From NCBI GenBank assembly GCA_047627915.1, contig JBLHTZ010000033.1:1-28458 (forward strand): a stretch of DNA of 28,458 nucleotides. Reading direction: 5' to 3'. This stretch comes from NORP294 sp047627915 (GTDB lineage: Bacteria; Bacteroidota; Bacteroidia; Flavobacteriales_E; Vicingaceae). Each line of letters opens with the position of its first letter. Positions within the stretch are counted from its first letter, which is position 1. This document shows, piece by piece, positions 7,457-15,964 of the stretch. The notes beneath the pieces were generated by a model. That model saw only the letters and a program-made list of their open reading frames with translations, searched no databases and had not been told where the DNA came from. The position numbers and the translations under genes are program-made.

Positions 7457-8791
7457 ATGTCAGAAGAACCGAAAAAAGAGGAAGGAACTCCTTCCATTTT
7501 AGATAAGCTTAAGATCAAGAAGACAGGAGCAAAGCCTAAAGAAAAGATCTATCAACCGCGAGAGGATAAAGTAACTTCTCCAAAAGATGATAAGCCCATT
7601 CAAATTAAATTAGATGGTGAGTTTAAAATGGTGGCAACATGTATGCAAAACATGGAGCCCGAATTAGAACAAGAACTGATTGATTTAGGAGCAAAAGAGA
7701 TAGAAGTAAAAAGAAGAGCGGTTGAATTTGTTGGTGATTTAGAATTACTTTACAAAGCCAATATCTGGTTAAGAACTGCATTAAAAGTCTTAAAACCGAT
7801 TTATCATTATTCTGCAAAAAACGATGATGAATTATACAAGAGAGCTTTAAAGTTGCCTTGGGAAACAATATTTAATTCGGAAAAGACTTTTTCAATTGAT
7901 TCTGCTGTAAGTTCGACTCACTTCACTCACAGTCAATTTGCTTCGTTACGGATTAAAGATGCGATTGTAGATCGTTTTAGAGCGCAACAACTGAATAGAC
8001 CAAATGTAGAACGTTTCGATCCGGATGTTCGAATTCACCTTCACATTAACGACACATCAATTACGCTTTCGCTTGATAGTAGTGGAACGCCACTATTTAA
8101 AAGGGGATATAGAGTGAAGCAACATTTGGCTCCGATAAATGAATGTTTGGCTGCAGGTCTTATTTTAAAGAGCGGTTGGAAAGGGGAACAAGACTTTTTT
8201 GATCCAATGACAGGAACAGCTACCATTGCCATCGAAGCTGCATTGATTGCTTGTAACATTCCACCGAACTTAAACCGAACGAATTTTGCTTTTGAAGGTT
8301 GGAATAATTACGATGTTAGTTTGCTTTCTAAAGTGTTAGGACAAGCACAGGAGGTGTACCGACCATTGAAAGTAAATATTTACGCAAAAGAGCTAAATTC
8401 TAATAATTTACGATCAGCAAGAATGAATATTAATTCTGCCAACATGCGTAAAAGCATACAATTGGAACAGGCAGATTTTTTCAAAACACCACCTCCATCA
8501 GATCATGGAGTTATGATTATTAACCCTCCATATGGAGAAAGATTAGAGCTGCAAGAAGGTCTACCAGACTTTTTCGAAAAAATTGGCTCGACCTTAAAAC
8601 ACGAATATTCTGGTTGGGATGCTTGGATTATTGCTTCTGATGAAGAGTCGTTTAAAAATATTGGACTGAAACCTTCTAAAAAAATACCGATGATGAACGG
8701 GAAGTTAGAATGTCAGTTTAGAAAGTTTGAACTGTTTGAAGGTAAACGAGTAGAGGAAGTTATTAGAAGAGGCTCAAAAAAGCAAAATTAA
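7457..8791 (+). CDS. THUMP-domain class I SAM-dependent RNA methyltransferase (RlmL-like)
   Basis: The product has 444 residues. Residues 1-55 form a Lys/Glu/Pro-rich, probably disordered extension. A THUMP-type RNA-binding region spans about 58-210, and a Rossmann methyltransferase domain spans about 215-430. NPPYGERL (356-363) is the hallmark of enzymes that methylate an exocyclic base amino group. Motif I reads DPMTGTAT (249-256), where the usual form is DPMCGSGT. The family includes the N-terminal half of RlmL, which makes m2G2445 in 23S rRNA, and that is the most likely target class. The C-terminal RlmK-type domain of the E. coli fusion is absent, as is usual outside gammaproteobacteria. 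The gene stands alone on the plus strand and its stop is 8 bases from the convergent glycosyltransferase stop. Confidence 0.85.
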   Translation: MSEEPKKEEGTPSILDKLKIKKTGAKPKEKIYQPREDKVTSPKDDKPIQIKLDGEFKMVATCMQNMEPELEQELIDLGAKEIEVKRRAVEFVGDLELLYKANIWLRTALKVLKPIYHYSAKNDDELYKRALKLPWETIFNSEKTFSIDSAVSSTHFTHSQFASLRIKDAIVDRFRAQQLNRPNVERFDPDVRIHLHINDTSITLSLDSSGTPLFKRGYRVKQHLAPINECLAAGLILKSGWKGEQDFFDPMTGTATIAIEAALIACNIPPNLNRTNFAFEGWNNYDVSLLSKVLGQAQEVYRPLKVNIYAKELNSNNLRSARMNINSANMRKSIQLEQADFFKTPPPSDHGVMIINPPYGERLELQEGLPDFFEKIGSTLKHEYSGWDAWIIASDEESFKNIGLKPSKKIPMMNGKLECQFRKFELFEGKRVEEVIRRGSKKQN

Positions 8792-8799
8792 CTAAGCTT

Positions 8800-9789
8800 T
8801 TATTCAGGATACTCCGGCCTATCAAATTGTTCTTTTTGAATGCTATAAGCGCAATCAAAATGACCTAATGGACATTCCTTTTTACCATGCAAGCCACAAG
8901 GTTTGCATTCTAGTTCTTTTTTTGTTTCAACCACTTTTGCTTGGTCCGCTAAAGGGCCAAAACCAAATGAAGGAACGGTGGAACAAAAAACGGCATTTGT
9001 AGGAGCGTTAACAGCTGAAGCCATGTGCATTGGAGCAGAATCATTTACATAGTTCATTGTCGCTCCTTTCATTAAAGCTGCAGACTCCAAAAAACTTAAT
9101 TTACCACTCAAATTGATAAGATTCTCTCTATCACACATCTGGACGATATCTTCGCACTCTTCGTTATCGGCAGGACCTCCAAGTAAATAAATGGTCCAAT
9201 TTTCATCTTGAGATAAAAGTAGTTCTACCCACTTTAAACTAGGAAATTGTTTTGTAGCCCATACTGAAGTCGGAGCGAAACATAAATAAGGGGATTTTTG
9301 AAATTGCTTAACATTTTCTCGGTCTTCCTTGGTTGGATATAATTTTGGGCGAGTGTATTTATCATCAGTCAGCTCTCTAACTAAGGATAAATTGCGACTT
9401 GTTTCATGTTGCCCAATAAGTTGATGTCCAATCTTTTTATTGAATGCAAAGGACATAGGATTTTTCCTGAAGCCTACTTTAATCTTAGCTCCTGAAAAAG
9501 CTGTGATTAGTCCCGCAGCCATAAACCGTTGTGCATTGATCACGCAATCGTAATTTCTAGAACGAACCATATTAATTACTTGAAAAAGGGAGGTGTACTT
9601 TGTACTGCCCTTTGTCCAAATGAGTACTTTGTTAATCTTAGGGTGTTGATCTAGCAGCTTTTCATTTCCTTTTCGCAACAAAAAATCAATCTTTGCTTCA
9701 GGATAGAATTCGCTAAGTTTCTCAATGATAGGAGTCGCTAAAATAACATCACCAATAAATGCGGTTTGTATAATTAATATTTTATTCAT
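8800..9789 (-). CDS. Glycosyltransferase family 9 (heptosyltransferase-like)
   Basis: The product has 329 residues. The N-terminal MNKILIIQTAFIGDVILATP is the family 9 opening (KILIIrxxxIGDvxxxTP), and the C-terminal half contains VNDSAPMHMASAV (248-260), the nucleotide-sugar-binding region of ADP-heptose:LPS heptosyltransferases. A cysteine cluster near the end (295, 298, 306, 313) is common in Bacteroidota members. The enzyme probably adds a sugar to the LPS core on the cytoplasmic face of the inner membrane; the exact sugar is unknown. Its ATG overlaps the dapD stop (TAATG), so it is translationally coupled and last in the envelope operon. Confidence 0.88.
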   Translation of the reverse strand: MNKILIIQTAFIGDVILATPIIEKLSEFYPEAKIDFLLRKGNEKLLDQHPKINKVLIWTKGSTKYTSLFQVINMVRSRNYDCVINAQRFMAAGLITAFSGAKIKVGFRKNPMSFAFNKKIGHQLIGQHETSRNLSLVRELTDDKYTRPKLYPTKEDRENVKQFQKSPYLCFAPTSVWATKQFPSLKWVELLLSQDENWTIYLLGGPADNEECEDIVQMCDRENLINLSGKLSFLESAALMKGATMNYVNDSAPMHMASAVNAPTNAVFCSTVPSFGFGPLADQAKVVETKKELECKPCGLHGKKECPLGHFDCAYSIQKEQFDRPEYPE

Positions 9790-10604
9790 TATACTGCTAC
9801 TTCGAATTCTCGAAGCACGTCGTTAAGTGAAGTTTTTAAGTCGGTACTCGCTTTGCGCTGTCCAATAATTATGGCGCAAGGTACTTGATATTCTCCTGCA
9901 GGAAATTTTTTGGTGTATGAACCTGGAATTACTACGGATCGGCTGGGGACCACTCCTTTGTATTCTTTTGGTTCGTTTCCAGTTACATCAATAATTTTAG
10001 TTGACTTTGTCAATACAACATTTGCTCCTAAAACTGCCTCTTTCTCCACTTTTACTCCTTCAACAACAATACATCGTGAGCCAATAAAGCAACCGTCTTC
10101 AATAATTACAGGAGATGCTTGCAAAGGTTCTAATACACCACCAATACCAACTCCACCACTCAGATGAACATTTTTACCTATTTGAGCACAACTTCCAACT
10201 GTGGCCCAAGTATCTACCATTGTTCCTTCATCTACATATGCGCCAATATTGATGTACGAAGGCATCATAATGACACCCCGAGCCACATAAGCACCATAGC
10301 GCGCTATGGCATGGGGTACTACTCTAATTCCCTTTTTGGCATAGTCTGATTTTAACGCCATTTTATCATGGAACTCAAAAGGGCCCACCTCAATGGTTTC
10401 CATTTTTCGAATAGGGAAGTAGAGAACAACGGCTTTTTTAACCCATTCATTTACTTGCCAACCTTGTTCGGTCGGTTCAGCACATCTAAGGTCTCCCGAG
10501 TCAATTTTTGAAATAACAAATTCAATCGCTTTGATTGTTGTTTCTTCTTTAAGTAATTCACGGTTTTCCCATGCACTTTCAACTATTTCCTGAAGGTCTT
10601 TCAT
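9789..10604 (-). CDS. dapD: 2,3,4,5-tetrahydropyridine-2,6-dicarboxylate N-succinyltransferase
   Basis: DapD transfers succinyl from succinyl-CoA to tetrahydrodipicolinate in the succinylase branch of diaminopimelate and lysine synthesis, supplying the peptidoglycan cross-link residue. The 271 residues match the normal length. There is a helical N-terminal domain (1-105), then left-handed beta-helix hexapeptide repeats (about 105-225), including VIMMPSYINIGAYVDEGTMV, and the family segment VDTWATVGSCAQIGKNVHLSGG. The C-terminal part has PSRSVVIPGSY. The start overlaps the stop of the upstream glycosyltransferase gene in an ATGA, and the stop overlaps the start of the GT9 gene. Placing a lysine/diaminopimelate enzyme between two glycosyltransferases links it to envelope synthesis by expression. 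Confidence 0.97.
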   Translation of the reverse strand: MKDLQEIVESAWENRELLKEETTIKAIEFVISKIDSGDLRCAEPTEQGWQVNEWVKKAVVLYFPIRKMETIEVGPFEFHDKMALKSDYAKKGIRVVPHAIARYGAYVARGVIMMPSYINIGAYVDEGTMVDTWATVGSCAQIGKNVHLSGGVGIGGVLEPLQASPVIIEDGCFIGSRCIVVEGVKVEKEAVLGANVVLTKSTKIIDVTGNEPKEYKGVVPSRSVVIPGSYTKKFPAGEYQVPCAIIIGQRKASTDLKTSLNDVLREFEVAV

Positions 10605-11770
10605 GTTGACAAAAATAATTTTTCTAATTGGTTCGTAGTCGATTTCCAGTCGTAATTGTGTTTCACAAAATCATGACCATTTTTAGCTATACTGGACGCC
10701 AGCATATTATTTTCTAGAAGTTCTATAATCGACTTAACATATTCTTCTACACTATTTGCAATTATGATATTTTCTCCATTTGTTGCTTTTAAAGCATTGT
10801 TGGCCAATGTAGATGTAATACAAGGAATTTGCATTGCCATTGCTTCTAATAGTTTGTTTTGAAGTCCTGTACCGATTTGCATCGGAGCAATAAATAGTTT
10901 TGAGTTAGCATAATAATCCCGAATATCATCTACCCAGCCTGTAACTGTTACATTTTTTTGAGCTAATCTTTGAACTTTCGCATTGGGAGAGGCTCCGGCA
11001 ATTACGAGGGTAATAGAATGATTTTTTTTCCAAAGCTCAGGCAATACTTCTTCTACCAAAAAAGTTACACCATCTACATTTGGAGCGTAAGACATGTTTC
11101 CCGTGAATACTAAATCGAATTTCTTTTCTGTTTTTCTAGGGCTGAAAAAAGACAAGTCTACTCCATTTCGTATAATTTCAATGGATTTGTTTTGAGCATG
11201 AATAATTAGATCTCTGTCTTGTTCTGAAATAATAGTTTTATGGTCAAATGAGTTAAAAATAAAATGCTCGTATTTTTTTAACCTACTAGCCTCAATACGA
11301 ACAAACGGTTTTAGGTAAGCTTTTGATTTTTCGATTCTTCTTTCCATGCCTTTTGAAAGAACATCCATATAATCTAATGTCTTTGGAATATCACTCACAT
11401 CTTTAACATATTCACTCACTCTAATAAGTTGGCAGTAGATGTGGTCGACCCTATTTATCTTAAAAAAGTTGACAATCGGTTTTTTTGAACTTTTTTTGAA
11501 GAAGTAGGCTACTTGTAAGGGGAGTTTGGAAAACAGAAGGCCCTTAATTAAATTTTTTAGGATGGTAAGCTTACTTAACTTAATCACCTTTATTTCTTTG
11601 CAATAGGGCTTTAATTGCATTAAATCAGACGGTTTAACCTCTTTATCACTAACGCAACAAAGGTAAATTTCATTGTTCTTAGCTAATTCTTTTATTTGAT
11701 GATATGCTCTGAGTTTATCTCCTTTTTCTAATGGAAAGGGAAATCTAGAAAGGAGAACACCTATTTTCAT
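10601..11770 (-). CDS. Glycosyltransferase family 4
   Basis: The product has 389 residues with a GT-B arrangement. The N-terminal Rossmann half begins MKIGVLLSRFPFPLEKGDKL, a form common in acceptor-binding halves. The donor-binding half starts near FDLVFTGNMSYAPNVDG (about 219-235) and contains VTGWVDDIRDYYANSKLFIA and GTGLQNKLLEAMAMQIPCI, the usual sugar-nucleotide loop with its conserved Glu. No membrane segment is evident. Acceptor and sugar are unknown. The LptF/LptG and heptosyltransferase-like neighbours point to LPS or another surface glycan. Its start overlaps the LptF/G stop and its stop overlaps the dapD start, both by 4 bases (ATGA). Confidence 0.87.
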   Translation of the reverse strand: MKIGVLLSRFPFPLEKGDKLRAYHQIKELAKNNEIYLCCVSDKEVKPSDLMQLKPYCKEIKVIKLSKLTILKNLIKGLLFSKLPLQVAYFFKKSSKKPIVNFFKINRVDHIYCQLIRVSEYVKDVSDIPKTLDYMDVLSKGMERRIEKSKAYLKPFVRIEASRLKKYEHFIFNSFDHKTIISEQDRDLIIHAQNKSIEIIRNGVDLSFFSPRKTEKKFDLVFTGNMSYAPNVDGVTFLVEEVLPELWKKNHSITLVIAGASPNAKVQRLAQKNVTVTGWVDDIRDYYANSKLFIAPMQIGTGLQNKLLEAMAMQIPCITSTLANNALKATNGENIIIANSVEEYVKSIIELLENNMLASSIAKNGHDFVKHNYDWKSTTNQLEKLFLST

Positions 11771-13209
11771 GATTCAGATGTTGTTTTTTTCTTAAAAATA
11801 GATTTGAAGAAATTATGGTATGAATCAAAGTTAAATAGTGCAGAATCGCTAGTGGCCTTGTAAGTAAAAAACAACCCAACCGGTAAAAGAATTAAAGAGG
11901 CCATCCACATTCCCCACAGTGGGTCAATAGCTCCTTCTTTTGCCATTTTTTCTCCTGAAATACTTAGTATATGGAAGAGTAAGAAGAACAAAACCGAAAT
12001 AATAATTGGCATTCCAAGCCCTCCTTTTCTGATAATCGCCCCGAGAGGTGCGCCAATTAAAAATAGTATGATGCAAGCAAAGGGAAGTGTTAATTTTTTA
12101 TGCCATTCTATTTCATGACTCCAAATGTATTTGTTTCTGCTTTTCATATCTTCAAACATGCTACTCAATCTTGACCTGGAATTTCGGCTTAAGTTGGCCG
12201 CAGTGTTCAAAATTTGAGTTTTTTGCTCTTCATCGAATGTTGAGAAATAATTGTCTAAATCTATCACACTTGTATCTCTTTTTTGTGTGAATCTACTTTC
12301 ATCATAATTTGAGTAGAGGAAAGAACTATTCTTTAAACCGGTCTTAAAACTTTCAAAATGATTGTTTTTCATAATGGTTAAAGTGTCGATTGCATCTGAC
12401 AATTGCGACATATTTAGCATTTTATACCCAGTCTTAAACAATTCTTCGTCTGTTCTATTTAAATCAAATTGCGACAAGTCAGAACGAATAATATTCTCCT
12501 TAAACTTTGATCTGGCTAAAGTATAATCTTGTTTTACCTGAGGGTTTTCTTCTTCTTCATAATTGATACCGTTTATTAGTTTCAATTCCAAATAGCGCTT
12601 GTCAGGAGTCATGGTCATAATTCCTTCTTCAGCTTGAGTCACCTTTCGGTTTCCTGGACCATCTGAATGATCATAAATTAGAACGTCATATAAGTGTTCA
12701 ATGCCGTCAATTTCCTTTTTGTCTTTCACCCTGATTGTAATATTCTCTAAATCATTGGAAAACATTCCTGGCTGAATATCCATAGTAGGTTTTTGTTGCT
12801 TAATGTCATACAACAGTGACTTACTTTTTAAATTAGCTACGGGAAGCCAGTAATTTGAAAATAGATAAGCGACAAAACTTAGTACAATAACAACGGCAAA
12901 AAGTGGCTGTAAAACTTTTTTTAATGATATTCCTGCAGACTTGAAAGCTACTAGTTCGTAGTGCTCACCTAAATTACCAAAGGTCATTAATGAAGAAAGT
13001 AATATCGATAGCGGCAAAGCCATTGGAACTAAGCTTGCTGCTACGTAAATCAATAATTGTGCGAAAACACTAAATTCTATTCCTTTACCGACTAAATCGT
13101 CAATGTATTTCCATAAGAACTGCATGAGCAGTACAAAAATGGAAATGAAAAATGTCGCCATAAAGGGCGACATGAAAGATTTTAGTATAAATTTTGAGGA
13201 GGTTTTCAA
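11767..13209 (-). CDS. LptF/LptG family LPS-export permease (YjgP/YjgQ), TTG start
   Basis: The product has 480 residues. Three membrane segments at about 16-36, 48-72 and 99-120 are followed by a periplasmic region (about 125-365) and three more segments (about 373-392, 397-414, 427-448). This is the six-helix plan of LptF/LptG, which with LptB2 extracts LPS from the inner membrane and passes it to the periplasmic bridge. The LMQFLWKYIDDLVGKG and LGEHYELVAFKSAGIS regions are characteristic. The frame has a stop two codons upstream of the chosen TTG at 13209, and the next ATG (13173) would remove the conserved KxLxxFxxPF N-terminus, so TTG is favoured. LptF and LptG cannot be told apart here. 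It overlaps the GT4 gene by 4 bases. Confidence 0.9.
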   Translation of the reverse strand: MKTSSKFILKSFMSPFMATFFISIFVLLMQFLWKYIDDLVGKGIEFSVFAQLLIYVAASLVPMALPLSILLSSLMTFGNLGEHYELVAFKSAGISLKKVLQPLFAVVIVLSFVAYLFSNYWLPVANLKSKSLLYDIKQQKPTMDIQPGMFSNDLENITIRVKDKKEIDGIEHLYDVLIYDHSDGPGNRKVTQAEEGIMTMTPDKRYLELKLINGINYEEEENPQVKQDYTLARSKFKENIIRSDLSQFDLNRTDEELFKTGYKMLNMSQLSDAIDTLTIMKNNHFESFKTGLKNSSFLYSNYDESRFTQKRDTSVIDLDNYFSTFDEEQKTQILNTAANLSRNSRSRLSSMFEDMKSRNKYIWSHEIEWHKKLTLPFACIILFLIGAPLGAIIRKGGLGMPIIISVLFFLLFHILSISGEKMAKEGAIDPLWGMWMASLILLPVGLFFTYKATSDSALFNFDSYHNFFKSIFKKKTTSES

Positions 13210-13258
13210 CGTCTATTTTTAAGGTAAGCGTTTCACCTGTTATTTTATTGTGTATTTC

Positions 13259-13642
13259 TTAAGAACCTATCGCGTGCAAAAGACTATTCACTTGACTTTC
13301 CCAAAGCAATTGCGATTCTTCTATTTCATCTTCTTCCGCATAGTCAGTAATGATTAACGACACATCGTTCGTCAGATCATCTGTTTCTAATTTGAATTCA
13401 AAAAATGAGTCTTCATCTTCATCTTCTTCCCATTTGAAACGAATGTATTTGTCTGTTTTTTTAGAGATCAATGAGGCTGTTTCTTCTGAACCATCCCAAA
13501 TGAAAACAAACTTTTTACCTCTTGAATTTACATTATCTGCAAACCACTCAGAAAGACCTGAAGGCGTTGATAAAAATTTGTAAAGCATCTTCGGCGATGC
13601 TTTTACTACAAATTCTAATATGTATTCTACTTTATCTGCCAT
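13259..13642 (-). CDS. START-like (SRPBCC) domain protein
   Basis: The product has 127 residues, a single compact domain with no signal peptide. MADKVEYILEFVVKASPKML, then LYKFLSTPSGLSEWFADNV and FIWDGSE, matches the small START-like/AHSA1-type proteins common in Bacteroidota. Helix-grip folds of this kind bind hydrophobic ligands, but the ligand and role of this subfamily are not known. The middle contains the acidic run WEEDEDEDSFFEFK. The gene is first in the minus-strand envelope cluster, 49 bases ahead of the LptF/LptG gene, so it is probably co-transcribed but not translationally coupled. Confidence 0.85.
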   Translation of the reverse strand: MADKVEYILEFVVKASPKMLYKFLSTPSGLSEWFADNVNSRGKKFVFIWDGSEETASLISKKTDKYIRFKWEEDEDEDSFFEFKLETDDLTNDVSLIITDYAEEDEIEESQLLWESQVNSLLHAIGS

Positions 13643-13759
13643 AACGGGTTCAAGTTATTCGAACGCAATATACACACTTTTAAGTGATTTTAAAATTTGC
13701 TAAAACATTTATAATGTGGGTTGGAAATGTTAATTAAAGCTATGAAGTATCTTTTTTGA

Positions 13760-15853
13760 TTAAAATCCAACTCGAAGTATACAAACATCATCTATTTGTT
13801 CTTCATTTCTTCTCCAATCTTTAAAGCTTTGGTCTAAGGTATCGTTAAATGATTTATCCTTGCCAGCTAAAGCTGACAGAAGGTGTTCTTTAAAGCCTGT
13901 AGATTTTAGTTTTTTTCCTCTTTCTCCGCCAAATTGATCTAAATAACCATCTGAAAATAAAAATATTTGGTCCCCTTTTGATACCTCAATTTTAGTGCTT
14001 GTGAAGGGAGACCTTTTTATAAATTTTCCAATGGGTTGTCGATCTGCTTTTATGTCTAAAAATTCATTGTCTCGTAACAAATACAAAGGGTTAAACGCGC
14101 CTGAATAAACCAACTCATTTTTGTGATCCCATCTACAAAGGCAAATGTCCATTCCATCGCTTACAACTCTGTCGGCATTATCAAAAGTGTGCTCAACAAG
14201 AATCGTCAACCGATCTAAAATTTCTCCTGGATCTGTTAACATAAGCTCATTAATGCACCTGTTTAATGCATTATATCCCACTACACTTACCAATGCTCCC
14301 GGTACACCGTGACCGGTACAATCTGCCACAGCGAAAAAGGAATAATTTTTTGTAGACTCTAACCAATAGAAATCCCCTGAAACAATATCCTTTGGACGGA
14401 AATAGATGTCAAAGTCTCTAAATATTGCTTCTAGAAGCTTTTTAGAAGGAAGAATAGCTCCTTGCAATCGTTGAGCATAGTTAATACTTTGAATGATTTC
14501 TTTGTTTTGGTTCTCCAACTGAGTGTTCTTCTGAACTACTTCTTGTGTTCTTAATTTAACTTCTCTTTCTAATGTCTCTGTTTGTTTGCTTTTGAGTTGA
14601 TTAAGTTGCTCGAGACGCTCAACAGCTTCTTGTTCAGCTATCAGTTTGTCATTTTGAGTTTTGCGGTATCTAGCCGCTAAAGAGATGGATAGGAATGCAA
14701 TTTCAATGGCTGATGCTATTTTTAGTGAGTTAGTAGCTAGAAATTCGCTTTCAATAATATTGACATTACTTAATATGAAGGAAATGGCACCTATCCAAAG
14801 AAAAGCAAAGGCCAACGTAACTTCAATTCCGGGTTGATGTCCTGATTTGTAACGGAGGTAAATCCCCACGAAAAAGAAGGTGGTAATAATAAATGAAATA
14901 CCATTGAGAAGAGGGTAGGTGATCTCATAGATCCAACCTTGTAAAAAGCTTGTAATTAGAAAGAAACAAACTAGACCAAAAAATAAATGGTACAAGTTGG
15001 TAAACCATTTTTTTTCTTTGTGGAATTCTAAAAACTGGTTCGCATAGGCGAGCAAGGAAAGCATTGAAATAGCTGCGAATATGAGAATAGAATGATTCCC
15101 TAAGTAGTTAGAATGTGGCCAAAGGAATTCAAATGAAAATCCATCTAAAGAAAGTTGAAACATTCCCATTATGAATACATAGCTCACAAAAAAGAAGTAA
15201 ATTTTTTCACGAAGAGCAATCCCAAAAAAGGTAAATAACACAACAACTAATGAAATGAACCCATAATATAAACCAAGAAAGAAATTCTCTTTCGAAACAA
15301 ATTCAGTGAAACCTTCTGTGCTCCAAAATTTCATAGGGAGCTTTAAGATTTCTCCATCACTTTTTGCCCTAACTAGTATTCTGTAATTGCTTTTAGCTGA
15401 GAATTCAATAGGGAATACAAATTTTCTATAATCGTAGGCTCTTTGTTCAAACACAAAGTCATCACCGGTATGAAACTCTTTTACAATCAAATTCTGATCA
15501 TCCAAGAGGTATAAGTCAACTTGGTTAGTTAATGGTCTTGCAAGCTCAAGAATAAATCTTCTTTTGTCATCTTCTGAATTTCGAACATTTAATTCCATCC
15601 AGAAAGTAGAGGTAGTAAAATCGATATATGGTACCTCAGAATTGGATTGGAAAGCATTTTTAGTTTCGCTTAAACTTGTAATTTTAAGAAGATCTTTAAA
15701 CGCTAACGCATCATTCTCATCCTCTAAAATCCAAGCATGTTTAGCTAAATGCAATGACTCACCATCTTGGGGCAATTCAATAGTATTTTGGCTTATAGAA
15801 AGGATTGAAAACGTTAGTGCAAGAAAGAAGAAAACACTCTTTTTTAATCTCAT
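13760..15853 (-). CDS. 7TM-DISM sensor with C-terminal SpoIIE-type phosphatase
   Basis: The product has 697 residues. A signal peptide (about 1-21) is followed by an extracytoplasmic 7TMR-DISM sensing domain (about 30-180), seven membrane helices (about 190-395), a coiled coil (about 398-460) and a PP2C-type SpoIIE phosphatase domain (about 470-697). Metal-binding acidic residues are present in GDFYW (Asp494), ADCTGHGVPG (Asp511), FSDGYLDQFGG (Asp635) and the terminal DDVCIL (688-689). Enzymes of this class remove phosphate from Ser/Thr of anti-anti-sigma or other regulators in response to the sensed signal. No anti-sigma partner lies nearby, so the substrate is unknown. It is divergent from the VWA/AAA+ pair, with 111 bases between the start codons. 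Confidence 0.9.
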   Translation of the reverse strand: MRLKKSVFFFLALTFSILSISQNTIELPQDGESLHLAKHAWILEDENDALAFKDLLKITSLSETKNAFQSNSEVPYIDFTTSTFWMELNVRNSEDDKRRFILELARPLTNQVDLYLLDDQNLIVKEFHTGDDFVFEQRAYDYRKFVFPIEFSAKSNYRILVRAKSDGEILKLPMKFWSTEGFTEFVSKENFFLGLYYGFISLVVVLFTFFGIALREKIYFFFVSYVFIMGMFQLSLDGFSFEFLWPHSNYLGNHSILIFAAISMLSLLAYANQFLEFHKEKKWFTNLYHLFFGLVCFFLITSFLQGWIYEITYPLLNGISFIITTFFFVGIYLRYKSGHQPGIEVTLAFAFLWIGAISFILSNVNIIESEFLATNSLKIASAIEIAFLSISLAARYRKTQNDKLIAEQEAVERLEQLNQLKSKQTETLEREVKLRTQEVVQKNTQLENQNKEIIQSINYAQRLQGAILPSKKLLEAIFRDFDIYFRPKDIVSGDFYWLESTKNYSFFAVADCTGHGVPGALVSVVGYNALNRCINELMLTDPGEILDRLTILVEHTFDNADRVVSDGMDICLCRWDHKNELVYSGAFNPLYLLRDNEFLDIKADRQPIGKFIKRSPFTSTKIEVSKGDQIFLFSDGYLDQFGGERGKKLKSTGFKEHLLSALAGKDKSFNDTLDQSFKDWRRNEEQIDDVCILRVGF

Positions 15854-15964
15854 ATATCAAAAGTACTTCATCCCTCTTAATTCTTAACTTTTTTTGTGAA
15901 GTTGATCTTCACTATTCATTCAAAACTGTCGAACTTTCAACTTTGTTCAAGGTTTACTATAAAC

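Noticed and set aside
8776..8801. Weak inverted repeat between the convergent methyltransferase and GT9 genes
   Set aside because: Only a 6-bp A/T-rich stem (AAAAGC/GCTTTT) with a 12-base loop, so it is not a convincing terminator.
15896..15964. Upstream extension of the VWA protein
   Set aside because: The extra 23 residues look like translated intergenic DNA; MIGFRFSEF at 15965 is a natural N-terminus.
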